A stretch of 64,000 bases of DNA from Flavobacterium sp. N2038 (lineage in GTDB: Bacteria; Bacteroidota; Bacteroidia; Flavobacteriales; Flavobacteriaceae). The notes beneath the pieces were generated by a model. The model did no database searches and was not told where the DNA came from. It was given only the letters and a program-made list of their open reading frames with translations. This document shows positions 35,139 through 43,321 of the stretch, piece by piece. The translations under genes and the position numbers were made by a program. The stretch spans positions 310,001-374,000 of the forward strand of contig NZ_CP110001.1 in assembly GCF_025947185.1 (NCBI RefSeq), read 5' to 3'. How positions within the stretch are numbered: position 1 is the first letter of the stretch; each line of letters starts with the position of its first letter.

Positions 35139-35963
35139 ATGCAAGTTTCACCTTCAAAAGAATTATTACCTTATATTAAACATTATCTGTTTTTAGATAA
35201 TACAGAAACTGCTTTACAAAAATTTCGCCTCTTTTCTGATGGTAATACCGGTCTTGTATTTTCTATAAAAAGCAAACTCATTTCTGGAATTAATAAATAT
35301 GAAATAAAAGAATATCTGCCCGCTTCCTTTTTATATGGACAGCTTAACGGCTTTAAAGATCTTTATTCAGAGAACGAAATTACCCTTATTATTGTCGTTT
35401 TTCAACCCAGCGGAATAAACCAATTATTAGGAATTCCTGCCAGTGAGTTTCACGATTCTATTATTCCTGTTGAGGATATATTTGACGAAAAAATTACGAT
35501 GCTTCAGGAGAGGTTATTCGAACAAAATAATCAAATTCGTGTTGAACTGCTTAATTGTTTTTTCAGGTCATTAATCTCAAAAAAAACAGCTTCAAATCAG
35601 TTTATAATAGATCATTCTTTAAACTTTATCATTAGTAACAAAGGGCATTTCTCTATAAAACAATTAGTAGAATACACAGGTTATACCGAAAGACATCTGG
35701 AAAGAAAATTCAAAGAATGTGTGGGATTAAATCCTAAGAAATTTGGAAACGTTGTAAGACTACATCATTTTCTAAAATTATTAAAAGGCAGATCTGACGA
35801 TACCAATCTAACCACCATTTGTTATGATGCCGGATTTTCTGACCAGTCGCACTTAATAAAAGAATTTAGAAAGCATACCGGAATAACTCCAACCGAATAC
35901 ATTTACAACAGCGGAAAGTTAACTAACAATCTTATCAAAAGATTTCCTCCTTTGTCATTCTAA
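35139..35963 (+). CDS. AraC family transcriptional regulator
   Basis: This is a 274-residue regulator with an N-terminal sensor domain of the DUF6597 type (LPYIKHYLFLD, GNTGLVFSIKSK, EITLIIVVFQPSGINQLLG) and a C-terminal AraC domain (IKQLVEYTGYTERHLERKF, CYDAGFSDQSHLIKEFRKH, TGITPTEYI). It lies 48 bp after the GDSL lipoprotein gene and has its own TAAATTTG -7 box at 35097-35104. It shares layout but limited sequence with the AraC regulator at 33015. The target genes are unknown. Confidence 0.9.
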   Translation: MQVSPSKELLPYIKHYLFLDNTETALQKFRLFSDGNTGLVFSIKSKLISGINKYEIKEYLPASFLYGQLNGFKDLYSENEITLIIVVFQPSGINQLLGIPASEFHDSIIPVEDIFDEKITMLQERLFEQNNQIRVELLNCFFRSLISKKTASNQFIIDHSLNFIISNKGHFSIKQLVEYTGYTERHLERKFKECVGLNPKKFGNVVRLHHFLKLLKGRSDDTNLTTICYDAGFSDQSHLIKEFRKHTGITPTEYIYNSGKLTNNLIKRFPPLSF

Positions 35964-36032
35964 AATGTCGGTTTTATACAATTTATAAAATGTTGCTGTT
36001 GCTATTTTTGACTAAAATTAATAGCACACAAA

Positions 36033-36998
36033 ATGAAAAATCTAAAAATAGCCACAGCTCAGTTTGAAAACAAAAGCGGCGACAAAAACTATAATTTATC
36101 TGTAATCGAAAATCTTTCTCAAAAAGCAGCTGCCGAAGGTTGCGATGTGATTTCGTTTCACGAATGTTCTATAACCGGATATACCTTTGCAAGGAATTTA
36201 TCAAAAGAACAAATGTTAGACTTGGCAGAACTGATTCCGAGTGGAGAAAGCATTTTAAAATTGATCGAAATTGCCAAAAACAACAACATTGTAATATTAG
36301 CAGGACTCTTTGAAAAAGACGATAACAACAATCTCTTCAAAGCTTATGTTTGTGTAGACAAAAATGGTTTAGTAGCCAAATACCGAAAATTACATCCGTT
36401 TATAAATCCGTACTTAACGCCCGGAGATCGTTATTGTATTTTTGAAATTGAGGGCTGGAAATGTGGCATTCTTATTTGTTACGACAATAATATTATAGAA
36501 AATGTTCGTGCGACAAAACTTCTAGGAGCCGATATTATCTTTATGCCTCACGTAACCATGTGCACGCCTTCTACCCGACCTGGCGCTGGTTTTGTAGCAC
36601 CGCAGCTTTGGGAAAACCGCGAAGCCGACCCAACTTCGTTACGATTAGAATTTGACGGAATGAAAGGCCGCGACTGGTTAATGAAATGGCTTCCGGCAAG
36701 GGCTTATGATAATGCCATTTATGCTGTTTTCTCAAACCCGATTGGCATGGACGATGATCAGTTAAAAAACGGCTGTTCTATGATTATTGATCCTTTTGGA
36801 GATATTCTGGCAGAATGTAGAACTTTTGATGATTCTTTTGCAACGGCAGTACTTACCCCGGAAAAATGTATTCAGGCAGGAGGAAATCGTTATATAAAAG
36901 CTAGAAGACCAGAATTGTACAGCGATATTATTGGTCAAAATCACAAATCTGAGCAAAATGTTGTTTGGTTAAACTCTGATAAAAAAAGCATAAATTAA
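36033..36998 (+). CDS. Nitrilase-family carbon-nitrogen hydrolase
   Basis: This is a 321-residue cytoplasmic enzyme that hydrolyses an amide, carbamoyl or nitrile bond. The nitrilase triad is complete: Glu44 (SFHECSITGY), Lys118 (YRKLHPF) and Cys148 (ILICYDNN). The region GADIIFMPHVTMCTPSTRPG resembles amidase or N-carbamoyl-amine hydrolase branches. A possible -7 box TATTTTTG lies at 36003-36010. The substrate cannot be decided; an amidase is more likely than a true nitrilase because those are rare in this group. Confidence 0.88.
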   Translation: MKNLKIATAQFENKSGDKNYNLSVIENLSQKAAAEGCDVISFHECSITGYTFARNLSKEQMLDLAELIPSGESILKLIEIAKNNNIVILAGLFEKDDNNNLFKAYVCVDKNGLVAKYRKLHPFINPYLTPGDRYCIFEIEGWKCGILICYDNNIIENVRATKLLGADIIFMPHVTMCTPSTRPGAGFVAPQLWENREADPTSLRLEFDGMKGRDWLMKWLPARAYDNAIYAVFSNPIGMDDDQLKNGCSMIIDPFGDILAECRTFDDSFATAVLTPEKCIQAGGNRYIKARRPELYSDIIGQNHKSEQNVVWLNSDKKSIN

Positions 36999-37072
36999 AC
37001 ATTTTTGACTCTCTAAAGCTATTGAAAGATTTACCTTTGAAGATTCATTAATCTACAGAATAAAGCCCAATC

Positions 37073-37579
37073 ATGGATTTTTTTAAAACTACAACTCAGG
37101 ACATTGATGCTGTTTTCGATATTTATAACGAGGCCACATCTTATCAAAAAACAGTAAACAATAAAAGCTGGAGAGGTTTTGAAAGAGCATTAATAGAAAA
37201 AGAAATTGCCGAAAATCGTCATTTTATAATCAAAGAAGAAGATGAAGTTGCCTGTACTTTTGTACTTACTTTTAATGATGAAATTATCTGGAAAGAAGCT
37301 GCAGCAGATCCCGCTGTATATTTACATCGTATCGCTACAAATCCAAAGTTTAGAGGACAATCGTATGTCAGGAAAATTATCGAATGGGTAAAAATATATG
37401 CACATGAAAACGGTAAATCTTATATAAGACTTGATACACACAGCGGTAACGAAAGAATAAACAACTACTACACGAGTTGTGGTTTCGATTATAAAGGAAT
37501 CAGCGTGATTGAATGGACACCAGAATTACCGGAACATTATAAGGAAGGTTCTTTTAGTTTGTTTGAAATTAAGCTTTAA
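37073..37579 (+). CDS. GNAT family N-acetyltransferase
   Basis: This is a 168-residue GCN5-type acetyltransferase. The acetyl-CoA-binding motif A is recognisable in YLHRIATNPKFRGQSYVRKIIEW (R-G-Q-S variant), followed by IRLDTHSGNERINNYYTSCGFDYKG, the usual C-terminal strand and helix. A -7 box TACCTTTG lies at 37032-37039. It could modify a small metabolite or an N-terminal amine; the acceptor is unknown. It follows the nitrilase gene by 74 bp. Confidence 0.88.
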   Translation: MDFFKTTTQDIDAVFDIYNEATSYQKTVNNKSWRGFERALIEKEIAENRHFIIKEEDEVACTFVLTFNDEIIWKEAAADPAVYLHRIATNPKFRGQSYVRKIIEWVKIYAHENGKSYIRLDTHSGNERINNYYTSCGFDYKGISVIEWTPELPEHYKEGSFSLFEIKL

Positions 37580-37675
37580 TTTTGTTATTGGAATTTCGGT
37601 ATCAATAATGAAAGCCGTATCTTACAAAACAAGCCTGTTTTTTACTAAAATCTATTTTTCTCTAAAAATTTTAAA

Positions 37676-37683
37676 TATCTTTG
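37676..37683 (+). promoter_or_regulatory. -7 box almost touching the XRE start codon
   Basis: TATCTTTG ends only 4 nt before the ATG at 37688, so transcription from it would begin at or within the first codon, giving a leaderless mRNA. Confidence 0.4.
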
Positions 37684-37687
37684 ATTT

Positions 37688-38074
37688 ATGAGCGCAACAA
37701 CAAAACCATATCACATAGGGCGAAAAATAAGCCGTATTCGTGAACTTAAAGACATGAAACAAGAAGCTTTGGCACAAGCTTTAGGAATGAGTCAACAGAC
37801 TGTTTCTGCTATGGAAAACAGCGAAACCATAGACGAAGAAAAACTAAAAGAAGTAGCAAAGGCTCTTGGAATGACTGTTGAAGCCATTAAAAACTTTTCG
37901 GAAGAAGCTGTAATTAATTACTTTAATAATATTTATGATAATGCAGCTTTTAACAAGCATTATAATGATTGTACTTTTAATCCTCTAGATAAAGTTGTTG
38001 AGCTTTATGAGCGTTTAGTACAGGCTGAAAAGGATAAAAATGAATATTTGGAGAAATTGTTGAAGGAGAAGTAA
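37688..38074 (+). CDS. XRE-family helix-turn-helix regulator
   Basis: This is a 128-residue DNA-binding protein. Residues 12-66 form a Cro/C1-type HTH (KISRIRELKDMKQEALAQAL, MSQQTVSAMEN, LKEVAKALGMTVEAIKNF). The C-terminal 60 residues are helical and Asn-rich (YFNNIYDNAAFNKHYNDCTF) with a short coiled-coil end, perhaps for dimerisation. No toxin or phage gene is adjacent. A terminator follows. Confidence 0.88.
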   Translation: MSATTKPYHIGRKISRIRELKDMKQEALAQALGMSQQTVSAMENSETIDEEKLKEVAKALGMTVEAIKNFSEEAVINYFNNIYDNAAFNKHYNDCTFNPLDKVVELYERLVQAEKDKNEYLEKLLKEK

Positions 38075-38101
38075 AAGTCTTTTATAAAATATAATTCTAG
38101 T

Positions 38102-38131
38102 AAAGAGATCTTTAAAAGGTCTCTTTTTTGT
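38102..38131 (+). terminator. Terminator after the XRE gene
   Basis: AAAGAGATC and GGTCTCTTT form a stem with one G-T pair around TTTAAAA, followed by a T-run. Confidence 0.8.
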
Positions 38132-38183
38132 TTATATAAATATATTGAAGTGCCAATCTATGATTAATAAAAAAAGTGTGTTT

Positions 38184-38555
38184 TTAATCCGTAATAAGAT
38201 TTTGAGAGCCGAATACGTTTTTTTCAAAATAAACACTCAACTGACTTATTATTTGCGACTTAACCTTTGATGTGTCAATAAAAAAAACATTTTTATCATT
38301 CTTTAAAGTATCAGATGCTGGTTTGTTGAAACAACAAATAGCAAAAGGAATTTTTCTTTCATAAATCTTTAAAAAATCAAGAAATTCTTCTTCTGTATAT
38401 GCAACAATTACTATTGCCTGATAAACATTCGACTGAACATTTGCTTCTTTAAAATCTCTACAAAGGTCAATATTTAAAACATCCTGAAATTTATATTTTA
38501 AAAATCTTGAAAAGCTTTTTTGGTTCCCACATAAAAGTATTTTTTTCTTTGTCAT
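38184..38555 (-). CDS. Hypothetical protein with receiver-like fold, no phospho-Asp
   Basis: This is a 123-residue cytoplasmic protein that I do not recognise. The alternation of short hydrophobic strands and helices (KKILLCGNQ, YQAIVIVAYTEEEFLDFL, IPFAICCFNK, NVFFIDTSKVKSQII) resembles a response-regulator receiver domain, but the second and third strands lack the conserved acidic and phospho-acceptor residues. A -7 box TATCTTTG (minus strand) lies at 38665-38672. It could be a pseudo-receiver or an unrelated alpha/beta protein. It is expressed alone. Confidence 0.6.
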   Translation of the reverse strand: MTKKKILLCGNQKSFSRFLKYKFQDVLNIDLCRDFKEANVQSNVYQAIVIVAYTEEEFLDFLKIYERKIPFAICCFNKPASDTLKNDKNVFFIDTSKVKSQIISQLSVYFEKNVFGSQNLITD

Positions 38556-38768
38556 TGTTGTCTCGTTTTAATTAAACCCCTATAAAAAAAACCAATGGAA
38601 TTAAAAACTTGTATATCTGCCTATTTTTATTTCAACACCTAACTTCTTTCTATATCTCACTTTACAAAGATACCTCAGACAATACTAGTATTTTGTAGCA
38701 TATTAACCACTTTCCTGTAGAATTGTTTCTACAAAAAACAACCCCTGAAGCCAGAAAATCAGACACAA

Positions 38769-38794
38769 AAAAAAGAGATCAAAGTCTCTTTTTT
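38769..38794. terminator. Bidirectional hairpin before the KilA-N gene end
   Basis: AAAAAAGAGA and TCTCTTTTTT form a 10-bp stem with a TCAAAG loop, flanked by A/T runs. It would terminate the KilA-N transcript. Confidence 0.75.
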
Positions 38795-38843
38795 GTTACG
38801 AAAATCCTGCAACTTCAAAAAATGAAATTATATTTTTTTACGG

Positions 38844-39665
38844 TCATGATTTAAGCTTTTCAAGGTTTATATTACCTAATAATGATTTTATTTGTGTTAT
38901 AGCAATAGCGTTCAATTGTTCTAAACGTTGGCTTTGGGCAATCCCTTTGTTTATTAACACGGCATTAATACTTTCGATATTGCTAAGTACAACCAGTTGC
39001 TCTATTGTTGCTTCATCTCTTATATTTCCTGTTGCATTTTGATTCTCGATACGCCATTGCTTTGCTGTTTTTCCAAATAGGGCGACATTTAGTAAATCTG
39101 CCTCATCTGCATATATAAAATTTATTTTTTCCTTAGTAAGCAATTGAGGGATCAAATTCTCTTTTATAGCATCAGTATGTATTTTATAATTTACTTTTGC
39201 CAAAGTTCGCTGTAAATTCCATGTTAGGTTCAGTCTTTCATTTTCTTCTTCTTTAAGTCTTTGAAATTCTTTCACTAACAACAATTGAAACTTAGGACTA
39301 ATCCACATTCCAAAATGAAAGGCTATGTCTTTGTGTCCATAAGTCCCGCCATATCGCCCCGCAGTTGCAGTAAGCCCAATTGCGCCAGTATTCTCAATCC
39401 ACTGCTTTACCGAAAGCACAAAATTATTACTGCCTGCTTCATTTTTAATTATACCGAATTCGGTATAATTAAAATCTGGATTGTACAATGCTTCCCATTC
39501 TCCAAGATATTCTATTGTACTTTTAAGACTTAGCCATTTTATAATTACAACTTCTTGCAATTGGCTACGCGCCATATCAGTTAAGGAAATATATTCATTC
39601 TTACCATCTTTTGATAAAATAGTAATTTGGTTTCCCGCAACATTTATACTTTTTCCTTTTGCCAT
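38844..39665 (-). CDS. KilA-N domain protein (phage-type DNA-binding)
   Basis: This is a 273-residue protein with an N-terminal KilA-N domain (about 1-135), recognised by ISLTDMARSQ, IIKWLSLKSTIEYLGEWE, WIENTGAIGLTATAGRYGGTYGH and HFGMWISPKFQLLLVKEFQRL. The C-terminal half is helical (NLQRTLAKVNYKIHTDAI, QLVVLSNIESINAVLI). KilA-N proteins occur in phages, large DNA viruses and mobile islands, where they probably bind DNA. It lies 99 bp downstream of tRNA-Ser, a usual integration site, but no integrase or other phage gene is nearby, so it is either a remnant or a domesticated gene. Confidence 0.9.
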   Translation of the reverse strand: MAKGKSINVAGNQITILSKDGKNEYISLTDMARSQLQEVVIIKWLSLKSTIEYLGEWEALYNPDFNYTEFGIIKNEAGSNNFVLSVKQWIENTGAIGLTATAGRYGGTYGHKDIAFHFGMWISPKFQLLLVKEFQRLKEEENERLNLTWNLQRTLAKVNYKIHTDAIKENLIPQLLTKEKINFIYADEADLLNVALFGKTAKQWRIENQNATGNIRDEATIEQLVVLSNIESINAVLINKGIAQSQRLEQLNAIAITQIKSLLGNINLEKLKS

Positions 39666-39712
39666 TCTTTTTTTACAAAATCAAATCTAATAACTATAGA
39701 AAGTTAATAAAA

Positions 39713-39740
39713 AAACCTCGAAATACAGATTTCGAGGTTT
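39713..39740. terminator. Terminator after tRNA-Ser
   Basis: AAACCTCGAAAT and ATTTCGAGGTTT form a perfect 12-bp stem with an ACAG loop directly downstream of the tRNA on the minus strand, followed by a T-run there. Confidence 0.9.
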
Positions 39741-39764
39741 GGTATTATTTAAACTAAAATTTTG

Positions 39765-39851
39765 CAGAGAGGAAGGGATTCGAACCCTCGATACAGTTAC
39801 CCATATACTAGCTTTCCAGGCTAGCTCCTTAAACCACTCGGACACCTCTCT
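39765..39851 (-). tRNA. tRNA-Ser (anticodon GGA)
   Basis: The minus strand folds as a class II tRNA of 87 nt. The acceptor arms are AGAGAGG and CCTCTCT with discriminator G. The D-arm starts TCCGAGTGG. The anticodon loop CTGGAAA in the stem GCTAG...CTAGC gives anticodon GGA (reads UCU/UCC). A long variable arm precedes the T-arm GGGTTCGAATCCC. The CCA end is not encoded, and a terminator follows. Confidence 0.96.
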
Positions 39852-39911
39852 ATTTAGGTTTGCAAATAACACAAAAAAAAGTGACTTACAAAAGTAAAAT
39901 CCAATAATCCT

Positions 39912-40781
39912 TTAGATACTTTTTCTGAATTCTTCCATAAACAGTTTTACAGCCTTCTTTTGATACCCTCCCATGGTTAACATAAAAGATTCTCTTCTCG
40001 TTGCAACTCCTGTAATCTGAATAGATTTAAGAGTATCCCAGCCTTTTAATGCTTTTTCGGCTACTATGGTTGCCCAATCGCTGTTTTCTACCATTTGTAA
40101 TAAGGCATGTATCGAATGCAGCTCTATTGAAATTTTAGGTTTCATGTTAAACTTCTGAAATAATTCTTCTACAAACTCTCTTGAATTTGACCCTTTTCCC
40201 GGCAAAATCAAAGGGATTTCTTCTATTTTCTTAAAAGCTATTTTATCTAAATCTGCCAAAGCATGTGTTCTGGAAACTGCCAAAACCATGTGCGAAGTAA
40301 ACAAAGGAACTTTCTGAATTGGCATTTCAATTTCATGCGATGAGATAACCAAAACAACATCTAACTGATTATTTATAAGCTTTTGTTCTAAAACTTCTGT
40401 GGTTCCGTATTCAACAACAATTTTTAAGTGCTGGTATTCTTTAGCAAATGTATTGACAATTGGCAAAATCAATAAACCAAAAATATAAGTAACACCTATT
40501 CGCAGCTCTCCACCAATCATTTCGTTTAAATCTTCGATTGCCTGTTTTCCGTTTTCTACATTTTCTACCACTTTTTTAGCATGAATCAAAAAAACCGAAC
40601 CCGCTTCTGTAAGCTGTACTTTTTTACCAATTCTTTTAAACAAAGGCAATCCGAGTTCTTCCTCCAATTTTTTAATTTGTTGCGAAAGCCCGGATTGTGT
40701 GACAAAACACAATTCTGCCGCTTTAGTAAAATGCAAAACCTCAGCCGTTTTAATAAAATATTCTAATTGATAGATTTCCAT
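39912..40781 (-). CDS. LysR family transcriptional regulator
   Basis: This is a 289-residue regulator with the LysR winged HTH at residues 1-60 (EYFIKTAEVLHFTKAAELCF, SGLSQQIKKLEEELGLPLFKR) and a periplasmic-binding-like sensor domain after residue 90 (LRIGVTYIFGLLILPIV). The protein shows CynR/OxyR-like features in the sensor but no clear cysteine switch. It is divergently transcribed from the MFS exporter gene at 40872 with a 90-bp gap containing a LysR-type palindrome, so it most likely controls that exporter in response to its substrate. Confidence 0.93.
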   Translation of the reverse strand: MEIYQLEYFIKTAEVLHFTKAAELCFVTQSGLSQQIKKLEEELGLPLFKRIGKKVQLTEAGSVFLIHAKKVVENVENGKQAIEDLNEMIGGELRIGVTYIFGLLILPIVNTFAKEYQHLKIVVEYGTTEVLEQKLINNQLDVVLVISSHEIEMPIQKVPLFTSHMVLAVSRTHALADLDKIAFKKIEEIPLILPGKGSNSREFVEELFQKFNMKPKISIELHSIHALLQMVENSDWATIVAEKALKGWDTLKSIQITGVATRRESFMLTMGGYQKKAVKLFMEEFRKSI

Positions 40782-40785
40782 ATTG

Positions 40786-40803
40786 ATAAGTTTTTATACT
40801 TAT
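40786..40803. promoter_or_regulatory. LysR-type operator between the divergent genes
   Basis: ATAAGT at 40786-40791 is inverted as ACTTAT at 40798-40803, within a T-N11-A layout typical of LysR boxes, and the longer form TGATAA/TTATCA extends the symmetry. It lies 4 bp before the lysR start and so could mediate autoregulation. Confidence 0.55.
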
Positions 40804-40871
40804 TATCAGTAAAATTATTAATTTTTCTAATGAAATCATAATCCCGACCTTTGTATTAAATAATTAGGATC

Positions 40872-42113
40872 ATGTTTAAGGCATTAAAATCAAAAAACTT
40901 CAAGTTATTCTTCTATGGGCAATCTGTTTCTGTTATCGGAACCTGGTTGCAGAAAACTGCTGTAAGCTGGATGGTTTACAGTATTACCGGTTCTGTATTT
41001 TTATTGGGTTTAGCCACTTTTTTAAGTATGATTCCATCTTTGTTTCTGGCTCCTTTAGCCGGAAGTATTATTGGACGATATGACCGACACAAAGCCATGA
41101 TTTTATTGCAATCTCTGGCAATGCTTCAGGCCGGAGCTTTGGCTTTGCTGCTTTATCTAAAAATTTACAACATCAATTTTATTCTTGCATTAAGTCTTTT
41201 TCAGGGAATTATAAATTCTTTTGATATGACTTGCAGACAAACCATGATGATTGATATTGTTAATGATAAAGAAGATTTGCCCAATGCAGTAGCACTAAAT
41301 TCTACTCTGAATAATTTTGCCAGAATTGCCGGTCCGGCCCTAGCCGGAATTATTTTGCACAATTATGGAGAAGACATCTGTTTTATAGGAAACTTTTTGA
41401 GTTATATTCCTGTTTTGATTTCGCTTTTCATGATGAAAATCACGCCACATATCAAATCTGAAGATAAATTTAAAATGCTTGATGATTTTCTTGAAGGTTT
41501 AGATTATGTTAAAAAAGAAACCGAAATGGCAAGAATGCTTTTAATGTTAATGTGCAGCAGTTTATTTGTGATCTCATTTAACACTTTGATGCCTGTTTTT
41601 GCAAAAGATATTTTTAGCGGAAATGCACAGACTTTCAGCTGGTTTGAAAGTGCTGCCGGAATTGGTTCAATTCTATCGGCTATCTATCTGGCAAATCTTA
41701 AAAAAGCCGACAATATGAACAAAATTATGATTGCTGCGAGCTTATTATTAGGTTTTAGCATTATCATACTTGCTTATTCAAACAGTTTAACTATAGCCCT
41801 TATTTGTATGGCTTTGAGCGGTGTAGGAATGATGGCTCAAACCTCATCAATAAATATTTTTGTTCAGACTCAAAGTTCTGTAAATATGCGTTCAAGAAGT
41901 ATTAGTTACTATTTAATGGCTTATCAGGGAATGATTCCTGTGGGAAGCTTAATTATTGGATATGTTTCTCATATTATCGGAACCAGAAATACGGTTGCCA
42001 TACAGGGAATAATTTGTATTCTTTCTGTGATTGTGTATGTTTATTATAAAAAACATAAATCTTCAGAAGAATTAGAGACTTGTCCGGTGACTTATAAAAA
42101 TTCCAAATATTAA
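40872..42113 (+). CDS. MFS transporter (MFS_3/EntS type)
   Basis: This is a 413-residue membrane transporter with about 12 helices. The start MFKALKSKNFKLFFYGQSVSVIGTWLQ and the motif GRYDRHKAMI between helices 2 and 3 match the MFS_3 branch, which includes EntS-like exporters. A substrate such as a siderophore or drug is possible. It is divergent from the LysR regulator; a near-match -7 box (GACCTTTG) lies about 30 nt before the start. A perfect terminator follows at 42214-42246. Confidence 0.88.
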   Translation: MFKALKSKNFKLFFYGQSVSVIGTWLQKTAVSWMVYSITGSVFLLGLATFLSMIPSLFLAPLAGSIIGRYDRHKAMILLQSLAMLQAGALALLLYLKIYNINFILALSLFQGIINSFDMTCRQTMMIDIVNDKEDLPNAVALNSTLNNFARIAGPALAGIILHNYGEDICFIGNFLSYIPVLISLFMMKITPHIKSEDKFKMLDDFLEGLDYVKKETEMARMLLMLMCSSLFVISFNTLMPVFAKDIFSGNAQTFSWFESAAGIGSILSAIYLANLKKADNMNKIMIAASLLLGFSIIILAYSNSLTIALICMALSGVGMMAQTSSINIFVQTQSSVNMRSRSISYYLMAYQGMIPVGSLIIGYVSHIIGTRNTVAIQGIICILSVIVYVYYKKHKSSEELETCPVTYKNSKY

Positions 42114-42213
42114 AGAGGAAATTCCAATTTTTTAAATTCCAAATTCCAATTCAATTATCGACAATCTTGTGATTTCGAGTCTCGTTCGAAATGACAAACT
42201 TTGCAGATGTAGT

Positions 42214-42246
42214 AAACCCGACAGGTTTTTAAAACCTGTCGGGTTT
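42214..42246. terminator. Bidirectional terminator
   Basis: AAACCCGACAGGTTTT and AAAACCTGTCGGGTTT form a perfect 16-bp stem with a one-base loop. It separates the converging MFS and asparaginase genes. AAATTCC/GGAATTT words flank it on both sides. Confidence 0.9.
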
Positions 42247-42289
42247 GTTATGTAAACTTTTTGGAATTTAAAAAATTGGAATTTTTTAT

Positions 42290-43321
42290 TTAAAGTGAGA
42301 TTTCCCCGCGCAAAGCTGTTTCAAAAACATCTTTGAATTCGTTTTGCGGAATATTATGTCCCAGCAAATACATTAGTTTTGTAATTGCAGCTTCTGTAGT
42401 AATATCTTTTCCGGAAATAACTCCCAAAGATTTCAGAGCCGTACTGGTTTCATATTGTCCCATGTTCACACTTCCGCCTGAACATTGGGTTACGTTTACG
42501 ATATGCATTCCGGATTGAATTGCTTTTTCGATTAAATTTAAAAACCAATCTTCGGTTGGTGCATTTCCAGATCCGTAGGTTTCTAAAATAATTCCTTTTA
42601 AATCTTTAATAGACAGAATTGAAGCCAAAACAATTTCGCTCATTCCGGGAAACATTTTGATAATCGCAACGTGATTGTCTAAGTTCTTGTGAACTATTAA
42701 TTCTACACCTTCTTTTACAGGAAGAAATAAATGCGAATTTAGTTTTAAATGCACTCCGGATTCTACCAATTCAGGATAATTTGGTGCTGTAAAAGCTCTA
42801 AAATGTTCTGCATTTACTTTTGACGTTCGGTTGCCACGGTATAATTTATATTCAAAATACAAACACACTTCATTGATAACCGGTTTCCCGTTTTCCTGAA
42901 GTGAAGCAATTTGTATCGCTGTAATTAAATTTTCTTTAGCATCGGTACGTAAATCTCCAATTGGTAACTGAGAACCTGTAAATACTACCGGTTTGGCTAA
43001 ATTTTCCAGCATAAAACTCAATGCCGAAGCCGAATACGACATGGTATCTGAACCATGAAGTACCACAAATCCATCATAAGAAACGTAATTTTCTTCGATA
43101 ATTTCTGCAATTTTTGTCCACTCTGCAGGATTCATGTTTGATGAATCTATAGGTTCATCAAATGAAACAGTTTCAATCTCGCAATCTAATTGTTTGATTT
43201 CAGGAATTTTTTGGAGTAATTTTCCAAAATTGAACGCTTTAAGTGCTCCTGTTTCAAAATCTTTGCTCATACCAATGGTTCCACCGGTATATATTAAAAG
43301 TATTTTAGCTTTAGATGACAT
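42290..43321 (-). CDS. ansA: Type I L-asparaginase
   Basis: This is a 343-residue cytoplasmic enzyme that hydrolyses asparagine to aspartate and ammonia. The catalytic threonines lie in YTGGTIGM (near residue 14) and VLHGSDTMSYSASALSFML (near 95). No signal peptide is present, so it is the cytoplasmic type I rather than the periplasmic type II. The start overlaps the acyltransferase gene stop by 11 bp, so the two are translationally coupled. Confidence 0.94.
   Translation of the reverse strand: MSSKAKILLIYTGGTIGMSKDFETGALKAFNFGKLLQKIPEIKQLDCEIETVSFDEPIDSSNMNPAEWTKIAEIIEENYVSYDGFVVLHGSDTMSYSASALSFMLENLAKPVVFTGSQLPIGDLRTDAKENLITAIQIASLQENGKPVINEVCLYFEYKLYRGNRTSKVNAEHFRAFTAPNYPELVESGVHLKLNSHLFLPVKEGVELIVHKNLDNHVAIIKMFPGMSEIVLASILSIKDLKGIILETYGSGNAPTEDWFLNLIEKAIQSGMHIVNVTQCSGGSVNMGQYETSTALKSLGVISGKDITTEAAITKLMYLLGHNIPQNEFKDVFETALRGEISL

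Noticed and set aside
37509..37691. 60-codon frame after the GNAT gene
   Set aside because: It overlaps the GNAT end in another frame and extends through the promoter of the XRE gene; composition is hydrophobic by chance of T-rich DNA.
38844..42113. Prophage or genomic island at tRNA-Ser
   Set aside because: Only the KilA-N gene is phage-like; no integrase, structural gene or direct repeat of the tRNA end was found by eye.
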